The notes beneath the pieces are model-generated. The model had not been told where the DNA came from. It did not search any database and saw nothing but the letters and a program-made list of their open reading frames with translations. Position numbers and translations under genes: made by a program. Positions 45,602 through 55,228 of a stretch of DNA of 64,000 nucleotides are shown piece by piece. Positions within the stretch are counted from its first letter, which is position 1, and the number at the start of each line of letters is the position of its first letter. Origin of the DNA: Burkholderia lata (GTDB lineage: Bacteria; Pseudomonadota; Gammaproteobacteria; Burkholderiales; Burkholderiaceae); contig NZ_CABVQK010000017.1 in the NCBI RefSeq assembly GCF_902499335.1, positions 147,399 to 211,398 of the forward strand, written 5' to 3'.

Positions 45602-46267
45602 ATGCGCATCCTGCTGATTTCCCCGCCGAACCCGGAGGCGGCGCGGCTCGACAAGGCATTTCGCGAGAGCACGCATGGCGTCGAGCGCGTCGACGGATGG
45701 CGCGACGGCTGCTTCGTGGCGACCCAGGACCGGTTCGATGCGATCGTGATCGTTGCACCCGATACGGCCGCCGGCCCGGCGATTCTCGAGGCATTGCCGC
45801 GACTCGCCGCATCGGCCGGAGGCGCGACGATTGCCGCGATCGTTGCCGGCGCGGCACCCGCGCAGCGCGCGCAGATGCTGCAAGCCGGCTGCGATGTGTG
45901 TCTGGCCCATCCCTGTTCGTTCGTGGAACTGCACGAGCGGCTGCGCGCGCTGTGGCGCCGTACGGGCGTCATCGCGATGCGCGAGCCGGTCCGGCTCGAC
46001 GCGGCCACGCGCGCACTCGAGGAGCATGGCCGGAGGCTGGCGCTCAGCACACGGGAATTCCGTCTCGTCGAATGCCTACTGCGCGAAGCGGGGCGACCGG
46101 TCGGGCGCGATGCCGTGCTGCGTTATGCATGGGGCGATGCCGACGTCGAACCCGAGACCGTCAACGCGCTGGTCGTGCGGTTGCGGCGCAAGCTGGCCGC
46201 ACACGCGTTTTCCGCGCGCATCGAAACGGTCGCGCGATTCGGGTTCAGGTTCGACGCGGGCGGATGA
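45602..46267 (+). CDS. Atypical response regulator with degenerate receiver
   Basis: A 221-residue protein with the two-domain layout of OmpR regulators. Its winged-helix half is normal (LALSTREFRLVECLLREAGRPVGRDAVLR ... VNALVVRLRRKLAAHAF). Its receiver half lacks the phosphorylation residues: Val51 sits where Asp51 is in the neighbour (FDAIVIVAPD), the N-terminal acidic pair is replaced (LLISPPN), and the conserved Lys is His103 (CLAHPC). It is likely controlled by something other than phosphotransfer. It starts 19 bases after the kinase stop, so it is probably co-transcribed. Confidence 0.88.
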   Translation: MRILLISPPNPEAARLDKAFRESTHGVERVDGWRDGCFVATQDRFDAIVIVAPDTAAGPAILEALPRLAASAGGATIAAIVAGAAPAQRAQMLQAGCDVCLAHPCSFVELHERLRALWRRTGVIAMREPVRLDAATRALEEHGRRLALSTREFRLVECLLREAGRPVGRDAVLRYAWGDADVEPETVNALVVRLRRKLAAHAFSARIETVARFGFRFDAGG

Positions 46268-46340
46268 CGGTGCGGTTCGCGCCGTGCTTGGCAGATGGCA
46301 CGCATGCCGCGCGTCGCGCGGCATGTTCGATTGCGTGCGG

Positions 46341-46598
46341 TCAGTGCGAATAGAGTTCGCGGTTGAGCTGCGCGAGCTGGCCGTCGCGTTCGGCACGGAC
46401 GAGTTGGCGATACACCTGAGCGCGTGTCAGCGGCGTTGCAGGCCGTGCGTTCCATGTCGGTTGCGACGACAACGGTGCGGGCGCGGTCGCGGCGAACGTC
46501 TGCGGCGCAGTTGCGGTGTCGGGCTGCGTTGCGCTGGCCCGGCCGGGCAGCGCGACACACAGGGCGGAGAGCAGGGTGGCGAACATCAATGTCTTCAT
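46341..46598 (-). CDS. DUF4148-family exported small protein
   Basis: An 85-residue protein with a signal peptide (MKTLMFATLLSALCVALPGRASA) and the DUF4148 core LTRAQVYRQLVRAERDGQL. AAGGATC lies before the ATG at 46598. Function unknown. It lies 110 bases downstream of the efflux operon on the same strand and may be part of its transcript or independently expressed. Confidence 0.88.
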   Translation of the reverse strand: MKTLMFATLLSALCVALPGRASATQPDTATAPQTFAATAPAPLSSQPTWNARPATPLTRAQVYRQLVRAERDGQLAQLNRELYSH

Positions 46599-46708
46599 GG
46601 CGTGATCCTTTTCAAGTGACAGTGGCCGGTGCCGCGATGGCGATGCCGGCAGGATCGACGTTATCGGGTGCGCCCGTGCGGGCACCGGGCGCGCCGATGA
46701 AGAAACGT

Positions 46709-48124
46709 TCATGAACGCGCGTCGTGCCAGCCGCCGCCGAGCGCGCGCACGAGCCCGACGGATGCCTGCAGGCGTCGGGCGTCGACGTCGAGCGACGCGA
46801 TCTGCGTATCGAGTTCGGTCGTCTGCGCGGTGACCACGTCGAGATAGCTGACCGCCCCGTCGCGATAGCGCGACATTGCCAACGCGAGCGAATGCCGCGC
46901 CGCGACGAGCGCCACGTCGTCCTGATCCGATTCGTCGCCGAGGCGGTGCAACTGCGCAAGATCGTCCTCGACTTCGCGGAACGCCTGCACCACGACCGCG
47001 CGGTAGCGCGCGCCCTGTTCGTTGAACTGCGCACGCGCATTGCGTACGCCGGCGGCACGCCGGCCCCCGTCGAACAGCGTCATCGCGAGACGCGGTCCGA
47101 TCGACCAGATCTCGTTGGGCGCGGCGAGCCACGGCGAAAACGTATCGCTCTGGAACCCGGCGTCGAGGCCGAGCGACAGGTCGGGAAAGTAGGCAGCGCG
47201 TGCGACGCCGATCCGCGCGTTTGCGGCCGCGACGCGGCGTTCGGCGGCGGCGACGTCGGGCCGGCGTTCGAGCAGCGTCGACGCGAGCCCGGTCGGAATC
47301 GACGGCACGCCCGGCAGCGCGGCAACGAGCGGCAGCGAGAACGTGGACGCGGATGCGCCGACGAGTGCCGCGATTGCATGCTCGTCGAGCGCGCGGCGAG
47401 CGGCGATGTCGGACGCACGCGCTTGTGCCAGCGCGAGTTGCGTTTGCGCACGCGAAACGTCGAGCCCCGATGCGAGGCCGCCGCGATGGCGACTGACCGT
47501 CAGTTGCCATGCACGACGGTACGTGTCGATCGTTTGCGCGAGCGCGTCCGCTTCACGATCGAGTCCCGCGAGGTCGAAGTAGGTGCTGGCGACGCCGGCC
47601 TGCAGGCTGAGCCGGACTGACGCGAGATCGTCGTCGGCCGCCTGCGCGTCGTCGCGGCCGGCCGCGACCGCGTTGCGGACCTTGCCCCACAGATCGACGT
47701 CGTAGCCGAATCCCGCTTCGAGCGTGTTCGACTCATAGGTATCGGGCTGGCCGCTGCCGCGCAGCGGCCGGCGAGCGGACTGACGGTCGCGGTCGGTCTC
47801 GGCACCGATGCCCACGGTCGGCAGCAATGCCGCATGCGCCTCGTCGAACAGCGCGGCGGCTTCGTCGTGCCTTGCGACGGCGGCGGCCAGGTCGGGATTC
47901 GCGCGCGCGACGAGCGGTTCGAGCCGGTCGAGTGTTGCGTCGCCGTACGCGCGCCACCAGCCGTCACGCGGCAGGCGGTCGGCCGGTGCGGCATCGACCC
48001 ACGCGCCCGTTTCGCGAAACGCGGCCGGTACGGGAGCGGCCGGTGCGCGATAGGTCGGCGCGAGCGAGCAGCCGGCGAGCAGCGCGACGCTGCCCAGCCA
48101 CACAGCGAGCAGACGGTCAGCCAT
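46709..48124 (-). CDS. RND efflux outer-membrane lipoprotein (NodT family)
   Basis: A 471-residue TolC/OprM-like channel. The signal peptide ends with SVALLAGCS (lipidated Cys). SLAPTYRAP, WWRAYGDATLDRLE and two OEP coiled-coil repeats are typical of the family. Repeat features include RHRGGLASGLDVSRAQTQLA and RYRDGAVSYLDVVTAQT. ATG 48124 overlaps the end of the adaptor gene, showing translational coupling. It carries drugs or metals out through the outer membrane with the pump and adaptor upstream. Confidence 0.93.
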   Translation of the reverse strand: MADRLLAVWLGSVALLAGCSLAPTYRAPAAPVPAAFRETGAWVDAAPADRLPRDGWWRAYGDATLDRLEPLVARANPDLAAAVARHDEAAALFDEAHAALLPTVGIGAETDRDRQSARRPLRGSGQPDTYESNTLEAGFGYDVDLWGKVRNAVAAGRDDAQAADDDLASVRLSLQAGVASTYFDLAGLDREADALAQTIDTYRRAWQLTVSRHRGGLASGLDVSRAQTQLALAQARASDIAARRALDEHAIAALVGASASTFSLPLVAALPGVPSIPTGLASTLLERRPDVAAAERRVAAANARIGVARAAYFPDLSLGLDAGFQSDTFSPWLAAPNEIWSIGPRLAMTLFDGGRRAAGVRNARAQFNEQGARYRAVVVQAFREVEDDLAQLHRLGDESDQDDVALVAARHSLALAMSRYRDGAVSYLDVVTAQTTELDTQIASLDVDARRLQASVGLVRALGGGWHDARS

Positions 48125-49292
48125 GCGCACGCTCCGTCGTCGCGGTGCCGGCGATACGCACGGGGTCGCCGTCCGCGAGCGAATCGGGCGGATTGTCGAT
48201 CACGCGGTCGCCAGCCGTGAGCCCCGACGCGATCTCGACGCGCGTGCCGAGATCGGTCGCGATCGATACGTTGCGCAGCCGTGCATGCCCGGTTCCATCG
48301 AGCACGGCGACTTGCAACCCGTCGTGGCGGAAGATCAGCGTGCTAGCCGGAATCGACAGCGCATGCGCGGTGTCGGGCATCGCGATCCGCACCTGCGCGT
48401 ATTCGCCCGGGAACAGCGTGCCGGCCGGGTTCGCGATCGAGAATTGCGCGAGCAGCGTGCCGGAAGCCGGATCGATCGATTGGGCGGAATCCGCGAGCGT
48501 GGCATCGAACGTCATGCCGGGGCGCTCGGGCACGGTCAGCGCGACGCGCATGCCTGAACGGATCGCGGCCGCGTCGTCTTGCGGGACGTGGACGTACAGC
48601 CGCAGCCGCCGAGCGTCCGAGACGGTGAAGAGTTCGGCGCCGTTGCCGCTGCCCGCGTCGATCAGTGCGCCGACATCGGTCTTGCGGGCCGTCACGATGC
48701 CGTCGAACGGCGCGGTGAGCCGCTTGAACGATTCGAGCGCTTCGAGCCGCCGTAGGTTGGCGGTGCTCGCCGCGACGGCCGCGCGTTTCGCGTCGAGGTC
48801 GCTGCGTTTTTCGTCGGCTTCCTGCTGCGAGACGGAATCCTGCGCGAGCATCTCGGCCCAGCGGGCAGCCGTGACGGCCGCAAGCCGTTCGTTCGCGGTC
48901 GCGCTCTGAAGATCGGCGCGTGCCTGCTGCAACTGCTGGTCGAGATCGGGCGTGTCGATCGACGCGAGCAACTGTCCGGCCTTCACGTGCGCGCCGATGT
49001 CGGCGTACCACGCGTGCAGGTAGCCGGGCACGCGCGCGTAGATCGGCGCGTCGACGTACGCGTCGAGCCGGCCGGGCAGCATCAGCGCGTCGGCTGCGGC
49101 CGGCTGCGGCGCAACCGTCGCCACGGTCGGAATTGCCTGTTGCACGGTCCACGCGGCGACCGCGTGTGCATCGTGCATGCGTGCGACGAGGCCGGCCGCC
49201 GCGACGACGAGCGCGGCGATGGCGCCCGCGATCGCGAGCGGTTTCAGATAGCGCGGCGTGCCAGGGGGGCGGACGTCGAAGTCAGTGGACAT
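48117..49292 (-). CDS. RND efflux periplasmic adaptor
   Basis: A 391-residue membrane-fusion protein. It has an uncleaved N-terminal anchor (about 19-38), then a lipoyl half-motif (YARVPGYLHAWYADIGAHVKAGQLLASIDTPDL), a coiled-coil hairpin (about 105-170), the second lipoyl half (LTAPFDGIVTARKTDVGALI) and beta-barrel and proximal domains. The ATG at 49292 has GGGAG upstream and overlaps the end of the pump gene by 11 bases. It links the inner membrane pump to the outer membrane channel. Confidence 0.94.
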   Translation of the reverse strand: MSTDFDVRPPGTPRYLKPLAIAGAIAALVVAAAGLVARMHDAHAVAAWTVQQAIPTVATVAPQPAAADALMLPGRLDAYVDAPIYARVPGYLHAWYADIGAHVKAGQLLASIDTPDLDQQLQQARADLQSATANERLAAVTAARWAEMLAQDSVSQQEADEKRSDLDAKRAAVAASTANLRRLEALESFKRLTAPFDGIVTARKTDVGALIDAGSGNGAELFTVSDARRLRLYVHVPQDDAAAIRSGMRVALTVPERPGMTFDATLADSAQSIDPASGTLLAQFSIANPAGTLFPGEYAQVRIAMPDTAHALSIPASTLIFRHDGLQVAVLDGTGHARLRNVSIATDLGTRVEIASGLTAGDRVIDNPPDSLADGDPVRIAGTATTERAHG

Positions 49293-52200
49293 GCTGTTCT
49301 CCCGGAGTGAGGGGCAGGGATTCGGAACGGGGCGCGCGATCGCGCCGGTGGACGAGGCTGAACACGACGGGCACGAACACCAGCGTCGCGACGGTTGCGC
49401 ACAGCAGGCCGCCGATGACCGCGCGGCCGAGCGGTGCGTTCTGCTCCCCGCCATCGCCGAGACCAAGCGCCATCGGCGCCATGCCGATGATCATCGCGAG
49501 CGCGGTCATCATCACGGGCCGGAAGCGCGTGAAGCCGGCCTCGAGCGCGGCGACGGCCGCGTCGGCGGTATGCGCGAGCCGTTCGCGCGCGAAGGTCACG
49601 ACGAGGATGCTGTTCGCGGTCGCGACCCCCATGCACAGGATCGCGCCCGTCAACGCCGGCACCGACAGCGGCGTGCGTGTGACGAACAGCATCCAGACGA
49701 TGCCGGCGAGCGCCGCGGGCAGGCCGCTCACGATCACGAATGCGTCGCGCCATGAATGGAAGTTGACGACGATCAGCAGGTAGATCAGCAGGACCGCGCC
49801 GGCGAGGCCCGCGAGCAGCCCGCCGAATGCGCTGTTCATCGTCTGCACCTGGCCGCGCACGATCACGCGCGATCCTTTGGGCAAGCCGGCCGCGCTCGCG
49901 CGCAGCACGCGTTCGATGTCGGCGCTGACTGCGCCGAGATCGCGGTCCTGCGTCGTCGCGAAGATGTCGTACAGCGGTGCGATGTCGTAGTGCGACACAA
50001 CAGCGTCGGTTTGCCCACGCACGATCGTCGCGAGACCGCCGAGCAGTTGCGCGGCGCCCGTACGGCCCGTGACGGGCAGCGCGCGCAGGTCCGACAGCGA
50101 CGTCATCCGGTACTGGGGCGTCTGCGCGACGATCGGATACGACACGCCGTTGTGCGGATCGAGCCAGTAGGTCGGCGACACCTGGCTCGTGCCGGACAGG
50201 CTTGCGACCACCGCATTGGTGACGTCCTGCTCGGTGATGCCGAGTTGCGCGGCACGCGTACGGTCGACCGATACCGTGAACTGCGGATAGGTCGACGCCT
50301 GCTGCACGCGCGCGTCGGCAACCCCCGGCACGCTGCGGATGCGCCGCAACAGCTCGGTGGCATAGGCGCGGTTGGCGGCGCGGTCGGGGCCTGTCACCTG
50401 CACGTCGATCGGAGCGGGCGCGCCGAAGTTGAGGATCTGGCTCACGATGTCGGCGGGCAGGAACGAGAACGTCACGCCGGGAAACGCGCGCGGCAGCACC
50501 GTACGCAACCGTTTGACGTAGTCGGCCGTCGGCGCGTGGTCGCCCGTGAGCGACACGAGGATGTCGCCGTCCTGCGGGCCGATCGTGCCGCTGTTGCTGT
50601 AGGTGAGGTTGATCCCGCTGTTCGGCAGTCCCATGTTGTCGACGATGCTCGCGACTGCGTGCGGCGGCACGACGCCGCGCACCGTCTGCTCGACGTGGTC
50701 GAACAGCGCGGCCGTTTCCTCGATGCGCGTGCCGATCGGTGCGCGTACATGGATCGCGATTTCGCCCGCGTCGACCGACGGGAAGAAATTGCGGCCGAGC
50801 CACGGCACCAGCACGAACGACACCGCGACCGCGGCGAGGAACAGCGCGACGAAGCGCGCGCGATGGGCGAGGGCGAGGCCGAGCACGACGCGGTAGCCGG
50901 CGCGCAGTGCCGCGAAGCGGCGCTCGAACCCCTGCTGGAACGCGACGAGCGGATTGCGCGCACGTGGCGGCGGGAACGGCGCGCCGTGCGGCGCGAGTGC
51001 GGCTGCCGCATGCGCGGCATGCGGTTTCAACAGGTAGCGGGCCATCATCGGCACGAACGTGCGCGACAGCACGAACGACGCGATCATCGCGAAGATCACG
51101 GCTTCGGCCATCGGCACGAACAGGAAGCGGGCCACGCCATCGAGCAGCAGCATCGGCACGAACACGATGCAGATGCACAGCAGCGACACGAAGGCCGGCG
51201 CGACGATCTGCGACGCGCCGTCGAGGATCGCATCGCGCACGTCCTTGCCCTGTTCGAGGTGCCAGTTCACGTTTTCGATCGTGACGGTGGCATCGTCGAC
51301 GAGAATGCCGACCGCGAGCGCGAGTCCGCCGAGCGTCATCACGTTGAGCGTCTCGCCCGCGGCCGCGAGCGCGGCGATCGCGGCCAGCACCGCGAGCGGA
51401 ATGGATGCGGCGATGATCAGCGTCGAGCGCCAGCTGCCGAGGAACAGCAGGATCATCGCGGACGTGAGCGCGGCGGCGATCAGGCCTTCGCGCGCCACGC
51501 CGCTCACGGCGCCCTTGACGAACACGGACTGGTCGCCCATCACGACGAGCCTGAGCGATGGCGGCAGTGTCGCTTCGATGCGCGGCAACTGCGCCTTGAC
51601 GCCCGAGATGATGTCGAGCGTCGACGCCGACCCGCTTTTCAGCACGCTCATCAGTACCGCGCGACGGCCGTCGACGCGCACGATGTTGCCCTGCGGCGGA
51701 TAGCCGTCGCGTACGTGCGCGACGTCGCGCATGAAGATCACCGCGCCGTTCACGCTCCGGATCGGCAGCGCATTGATCTGGTCGATGGTCAGCGGGCTGT
51801 CGTTGAGCCGGATGTTGTATTCGAAGCCGCCGATCTTCTGCGTGCCGGCCGGGATGATCTGGTTCTGCTGCGCGAGCGCGGTCGCGACGTCCTGCGCGGA
51901 CAGCCCCTTGGCCTGCAGCGCCTGCGGATCGAGATCGATCTGCACCTGGCGCACCTTGCCGCCGTACGGCGACGGAATCGCGACACCCGCGACGGACAGC
52001 AGCTGAGGCCGGATCACGTTGGTCGCGTAGTCGCCGAGCTGCTGTTCGTTCAGCGTGTCGCTGGTCAGCGCCAGCTGCAGCACGGGCACCGTCGATGCGT
52101 TGTAGTTGAGGATCTGCGGCGGCGTGGTGCCCGGCGGCATCTGCTTGAGCACGGTCTGCGAGATCGACGTGACCTGCGCGGTCGCGGTGCGGATGTCGAC

Positions 52201-52500
52201 GCTCGGCTGGAAGAAGATCTTGACGATCCCGAAGCTGCGGAACGACTGCGACTCGATGTGCGCAACGTCGTTGACCGTCGTGCCGAGCGTGCGCTCGTAG
52301 TAGGTGACGATGCGCCCGGCCATGTCGGCCGGCTGTAGGCCCGCGTAGTTCCACACGACGCTGATGACCGGAATCCGGATGTCGGGGAAGATGTCGGTCG
52401 GCGTGCGCAGTGCCGCGAGCGGCCCCGCGATCAGGATCAGCAGCGCGAGGACGATGAACGTGTAAGGGCGCGCGAGCGCGAGTCGGACGAGTTTCAGCAT
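49282..52500 (-). CDS. RND efflux transporter permease
   Basis: A 1072-residue proton-driven pump with 12 membrane segments and two large periplasmic loops. The start LVRLALARPYTFIVLALLILIAGP, the SVVWNYAGLQPADMAGRIVTYYERTLGT porter segment, and the TM4 acidic pair in ALAVGILVDDATVTIENVNWHLE are visible. The last is the proton-relay and HAE-1 type signature. It resembles multidrug rather than CusA-type metal pumps, but the substrate cannot be read from sequence. First gene of the pump-adaptor-OMF operon. Confidence 0.95.
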   Translation of the reverse strand: MLKLVRLALARPYTFIVLALLILIAGPLAALRTPTDIFPDIRIPVISVVWNYAGLQPADMAGRIVTYYERTLGTTVNDVAHIESQSFRSFGIVKIFFQPSVDIRTATAQVTSISQTVLKQMPPGTTPPQILNYNASTVPVLQLALTSDTLNEQQLGDYATNVIRPQLLSVAGVAIPSPYGGKVRQVQIDLDPQALQAKGLSAQDVATALAQQNQIIPAGTQKIGGFEYNIRLNDSPLTIDQINALPIRSVNGAVIFMRDVAHVRDGYPPQGNIVRVDGRRAVLMSVLKSGSASTLDIISGVKAQLPRIEATLPPSLRLVVMGDQSVFVKGAVSGVAREGLIAAALTSAMILLFLGSWRSTLIIAASIPLAVLAAIAALAAAGETLNVMTLGGLALAVGILVDDATVTIENVNWHLEQGKDVRDAILDGASQIVAPAFVSLLCICIVFVPMLLLDGVARFLFVPMAEAVIFAMIASFVLSRTFVPMMARYLLKPHAAHAAAALAPHGAPFPPPRARNPLVAFQQGFERRFAALRAGYRVVLGLALAHRARFVALFLAAVAVSFVLVPWLGRNFFPSVDAGEIAIHVRAPIGTRIEETAALFDHVEQTVRGVVPPHAVASIVDNMGLPNSGINLTYSNSGTIGPQDGDILVSLTGDHAPTADYVKRLRTVLPRAFPGVTFSFLPADIVSQILNFGAPAPIDVQVTGPDRAANRAYATELLRRIRSVPGVADARVQQASTYPQFTVSVDRTRAAQLGITEQDVTNAVVASLSGTSQVSPTYWLDPHNGVSYPIVAQTPQYRMTSLSDLRALPVTGRTGAAQLLGGLATIVRGQTDAVVSHYDIAPLYDIFATTQDRDLGAVSADIERVLRASAAGLPKGSRVIVRGQVQTMNSAFGGLLAGLAGAVLLIYLLIVVNFHSWRDAFVIVSGLPAALAGIVWMLFVTRTPLSVPALTGAILCMGVATANSILVVTFARERLAHTADAAVAALEAGFTRFRPVMMTALAMIIGMAPMALGLGDGGEQNAPLGRAVIGGLLCATVATLVFVPVVFSLVHRRDRAPRSESLPLTPGEQHVH

Positions 52501-52796
52501 CGGCGAGGTCTCCGCCGGCGCGGGGCGCCGGCCTGTCAGCGAATTGCCGAAGCGCGGCGGAAGCCCGGTTCGGCTCGCGCAGTGTGCGTGGCGCCGCTTA
52601 ACGCGGGGCGCGGGGCAGGATGAAAGATGTTTTAGGAAAGGGGCAGGACGGGCGGGGCGGGCGTCGATTGTTACAAGACGTTAGCGCAGGCTTCCCGTTG
52701 CGATGCCGCGCATCAGTTCTTACAAAGTGGAAATATGCGGAGACGGCGCTTGCCGTTATAGTCGAATCACACATGAAACAACCAGAAGAGGAATCC
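52501..52796. other. Divergent regulatory interval, RND operon / PXPV gene
   Basis: 296 bases between the divergent starts. TTACAA occurs twice (52671 and 52720), 49 bases apart, and TATAGT at 52757 is a possible -10 for the plus-strand gene. The two TTACAA boxes are candidate regulator sites but could be coincidental. Confidence 0.35.
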
Positions 52797-53165
52797 ATGA
52801 AGACCTTGCGTGTTGCCTCGCTCTTGACCGGTATGACGGCCTTGCTCGTGTCGGGCGCAGCAATGGCGGGTGTCAATGTCGGGATCAATCTCGGCGTTCC
52901 GGCGCCGGTCTACGTCGCGCCTGCACCCGTGTATGCGCCGCCGCCTCCGCCGCCGGTCGTCTATCAGCCCGCGCCGGTCTACGCGCCGGCACCTGTCTAC
53001 GCCCCGGCGCCGGTCGTCGTGATCGGCTGGCATGGCGACCGCTACTGGGACGGCCGTCGCTACTGGGGCCGTGACGAGTGGTACCGCCATCACGGCCGCG
53101 GCTGGGGCGGCGATCGTGGCGATCGTGGCCACTGGGACAACGGCCGCCACAACGGCTGGCGCTGA
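52797..53165 (+). CDS. PXPV-repeat exported protein
   Basis: A 122-residue protein with a signal peptide (ALLVSGAAMA). Its middle is built from PAPVYAPAPV-type repeats with a run of prolines (about 32-75), and the C-terminal part is rich in Trp, Arg, His, Gly and Asp (GRRYWGRDEWYRHHGRGWGGD). The PXPV motif is widespread in Burkholderiales envelope proteins of unknown role. ATG 52797 with AGAGGA upstream is preferred to an ATG 24 bases earlier. A terminator follows. Confidence 0.85.
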   Translation: MKTLRVASLLTGMTALLVSGAAMAGVNVGINLGVPAPVYVAPAPVYAPPPPPPVVYQPAPVYAPAPVYAPAPVVVIGWHGDRYWDGRRYWGRDEWYRHHGRGWGGDRGDRGHWDNGRHNGWR

Positions 53166-53209
53166 TCGGCAGGGCGCGCCCGCCTGGTGCGCGCCCGCAT
53201 CGGCTCGTG

Positions 53210-53238
53210 AAGAAACCGCCCGCGTGGCGGTTTTCTTT
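53210..53238 (+). terminator. Rho-independent terminator after the PXPV gene
   Basis: AGAAACCGCC-CGCGT-GGCGGTTTTCT stem with a T-rich tail. Confidence 0.75.
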
Positions 53239-53265
53239 TGGCTCGCAGGCTTGAATGGGTAGAAT
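53238..53265 (+). promoter_or_regulatory. Promoter of the yejABEF operon
   Basis: TTGGCT and TAGAAT with a 16-base spacer, 40 bases before the ATG. The -35 directly abuts the preceding terminator. Confidence 0.6.
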
Positions 53266-53305
53266 CGTCCCTCGTTACTACCCTCATTCGACCGACAGGG
53301 CCTCT

Positions 53306-55177
53306 ATGACGAAGGGTTCGCCCCGGGCCGCCGCCGCGCGTGTCCGCCGTGCGGTACGGGCTGCCGGCCGCACGGCCGCGGTGTTCGGGCTGCAGGCGGT
53401 GCTGGCCGCGACCGCTGCGCACGCGGCCTACGCCATTGCGCAGTACGGCGAGCCGAAATATCCGCCGGGCTTCAAGCATTTCGACTACGTCAACCCCGAC
53501 GCGCCGAAGGGCGGCACGCTCGTGCTCGCGAACCCGAACCGGCTGACCTCGTTCGACAAGTTCAACCCGTTTACGATGCGCGGTAATTCTGCGCCTGGCA
53601 TCGACATGCTGTTCGAGAGCCTCGCGACCGGCAGCTCGGACGAGCCGGCGTCTGCGTACGGGCTGCTCGCCGACGACATCGACATCGCACCGGATCGCCG
53701 TTCGGTCACGTTCCACCTGAATCCGCGCGCGCGCTTCTCGAACGGCGACCGCGTCACCGCCGACGACGTCAAGTTCTCGTTCGACACACTGAAGAGCAAG
53801 CAGGCCGCGCCGCAGTTCGGCGCGTATTTCGCGGAGATTGCGAAGGCCGTGGTCGTCGATCCGTCCACCGTGCGCTTCGAGTTCCGCAGCGCGAACCGCG
53901 AACTGCCGCTGATCGCCGGCGGCATGCTGGTGTTTTCGCGTAAGTGGGGATTGCGCGCGGACGGCTCGCGTATCCCGTTCGACCAACTCGCGTTCGAGCA
54001 GCCGATCGGCAGCGGCCCGTACCTGATCGAGCGCTACGACAACGGCCGTAATATCACGTACCGGCGCAACCCGGCGTACTGGGGCGCCGACCTGCCGGTG
54101 CGGATCGGTACCAACAACTTCGAGCGGATCGTCTACAAGCTGTATGGCGACGGTGTCGCGCGGCTCGAGGCGTTCAAGGCCGGCGAATACGACGTGCTCG
54201 TCGAATACATCGCGCGCAACTGGACGCGGCGCGACGTCGGCAAGCGTTTCGATAGCGGCGAGCTCGTCAAGCGCGAATTCCGCCAGCACAACGGCGCGGG
54301 CATGCAGGGCTTCTTCATGAACCTGCGCCGGCCGCTGTTTCGCGACGTGCGCGTGCGTCAGGCGCTCGATCTCGCCTTCGACTTCGAATGGCTGAACCGT
54401 CAGCTCTTCTACAGCGCCTACACGCGTCTGGACAGCTACTTCGCCGACACCGACCTGCAGGCGACCGGCACGCCCGGCCCCGGCGAGCTGAAGCTGCTGG
54501 AGCCGCTGCGCGCGCAGCTTGACCCGGCCGTGTTCGGCCCGATGGTCACGCAGCCGAACACGAACCCGCCGGGCTCGCTCCGCGCGAACCTGCTGAAGGC
54601 ACGCACGCTGCTCGCGCAGGCCGGCTGGACCTATCGCGACGGCGCGTTGCGCAACGCGAAGGGCGAGCCGTTCACGTTCGAGATCCTCGACGATTCAGGC
54701 GCGGCGATGGAAGGGATCGTGACTGCGTATCAGCGCAATCTGGCTAAGCTCGGTATCGACGCACGCTTTCGAACGGCTGATTACGCGCTGCTGCAAAAGC
54801 GTCTCGACGCGTTCGACTACGACATGACGACGATCCGCTTGCCGGGCGTGCAGGTGCCGGGCGCCGAGCAGTTCTCGCGTTACGGCAGTAAATTCGCCGA
54901 CGAGCCGGGCTCCGACAACTTCATCGGGCTGAAGTCGCCGGCCGTCGACGCGCTGCTGCACGCGCTCGGCACCGCCCAGACGCGCGACGACCTGCTCGAC
55001 GCGACCCACGCGCTCGATCGCGTGCTGATGCACGGCTACTACGCGGTCCCGCAGTGGTACAGCACGACGCACCGGGTCGCGTACAAGCGCACGCTTGCCT
55101 ATCCGCAGACGCTGCCGCTGTACTATTCGGCCGAGGGCTGGGTCGTGTCGACCTGGTGGGCGAAGCCCGATCACTGA
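53306..55177 (+). CDS. yejA: Peptide ABC transporter substrate-binding protein (YejA)
   Basis: A 623-residue periplasmic binding protein of the SBP family 5. The signal peptide spans about 1-43 (QAVLAATAAHAAYA). FDYVNPDAPKGGTLVLANP is the YejA-type start of the mature protein. YLIERYDNGRNITYRRNPAYWG, MNLRRPLFRDVRVRQALDLAFD and WVVSTWWAKPDH are other family segments. It captures peptides for the YejBEF importer; Yej systems import peptides including antimicrobial types such as microcin C. Start ATG 53306 lies downstream of the TAGAAT promoter. Confidence 0.94.
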   Translation: MTKGSPRAAAARVRRAVRAAGRTAAVFGLQAVLAATAAHAAYAIAQYGEPKYPPGFKHFDYVNPDAPKGGTLVLANPNRLTSFDKFNPFTMRGNSAPGIDMLFESLATGSSDEPASAYGLLADDIDIAPDRRSVTFHLNPRARFSNGDRVTADDVKFSFDTLKSKQAAPQFGAYFAEIAKAVVVDPSTVRFEFRSANRELPLIAGGMLVFSRKWGLRADGSRIPFDQLAFEQPIGSGPYLIERYDNGRNITYRRNPAYWGADLPVRIGTNNFERIVYKLYGDGVARLEAFKAGEYDVLVEYIARNWTRRDVGKRFDSGELVKREFRQHNGAGMQGFFMNLRRPLFRDVRVRQALDLAFDFEWLNRQLFYSAYTRLDSYFADTDLQATGTPGPGELKLLEPLRAQLDPAVFGPMVTQPNTNPPGSLRANLLKARTLLAQAGWTYRDGALRNAKGEPFTFEILDDSGAAMEGIVTAYQRNLAKLGIDARFRTADYALLQKRLDAFDYDMTTIRLPGVQVPGAEQFSRYGSKFADEPGSDNFIGLKSPAVDALLHALGTAQTRDDLLDATHALDRVLMHGYYAVPQWYSTTHRVAYKRTLAYPQTLPLYYSAEGWVVSTWWAKPDH

Positions 55178-55228
55178 GCCACGCCGCCCTAACGTCCAAC
55201 CCCGCTTACCGATCGCGAGTCGACGCCC

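Noticed and set aside
49756..52338. An 860-codon plus-strand open frame opposite the RND pump
   Set aside because: Antisense shadow, rich in Arg, His and Asp, with no recognisable family.
49244..52354. A 1036-codon open frame on the minus strand, in another frame over the RND pump gene
   Set aside because: It is a high-GC shadow of the real 1072-residue RND permease. The translation is Arg/Ala-rich with no domain.
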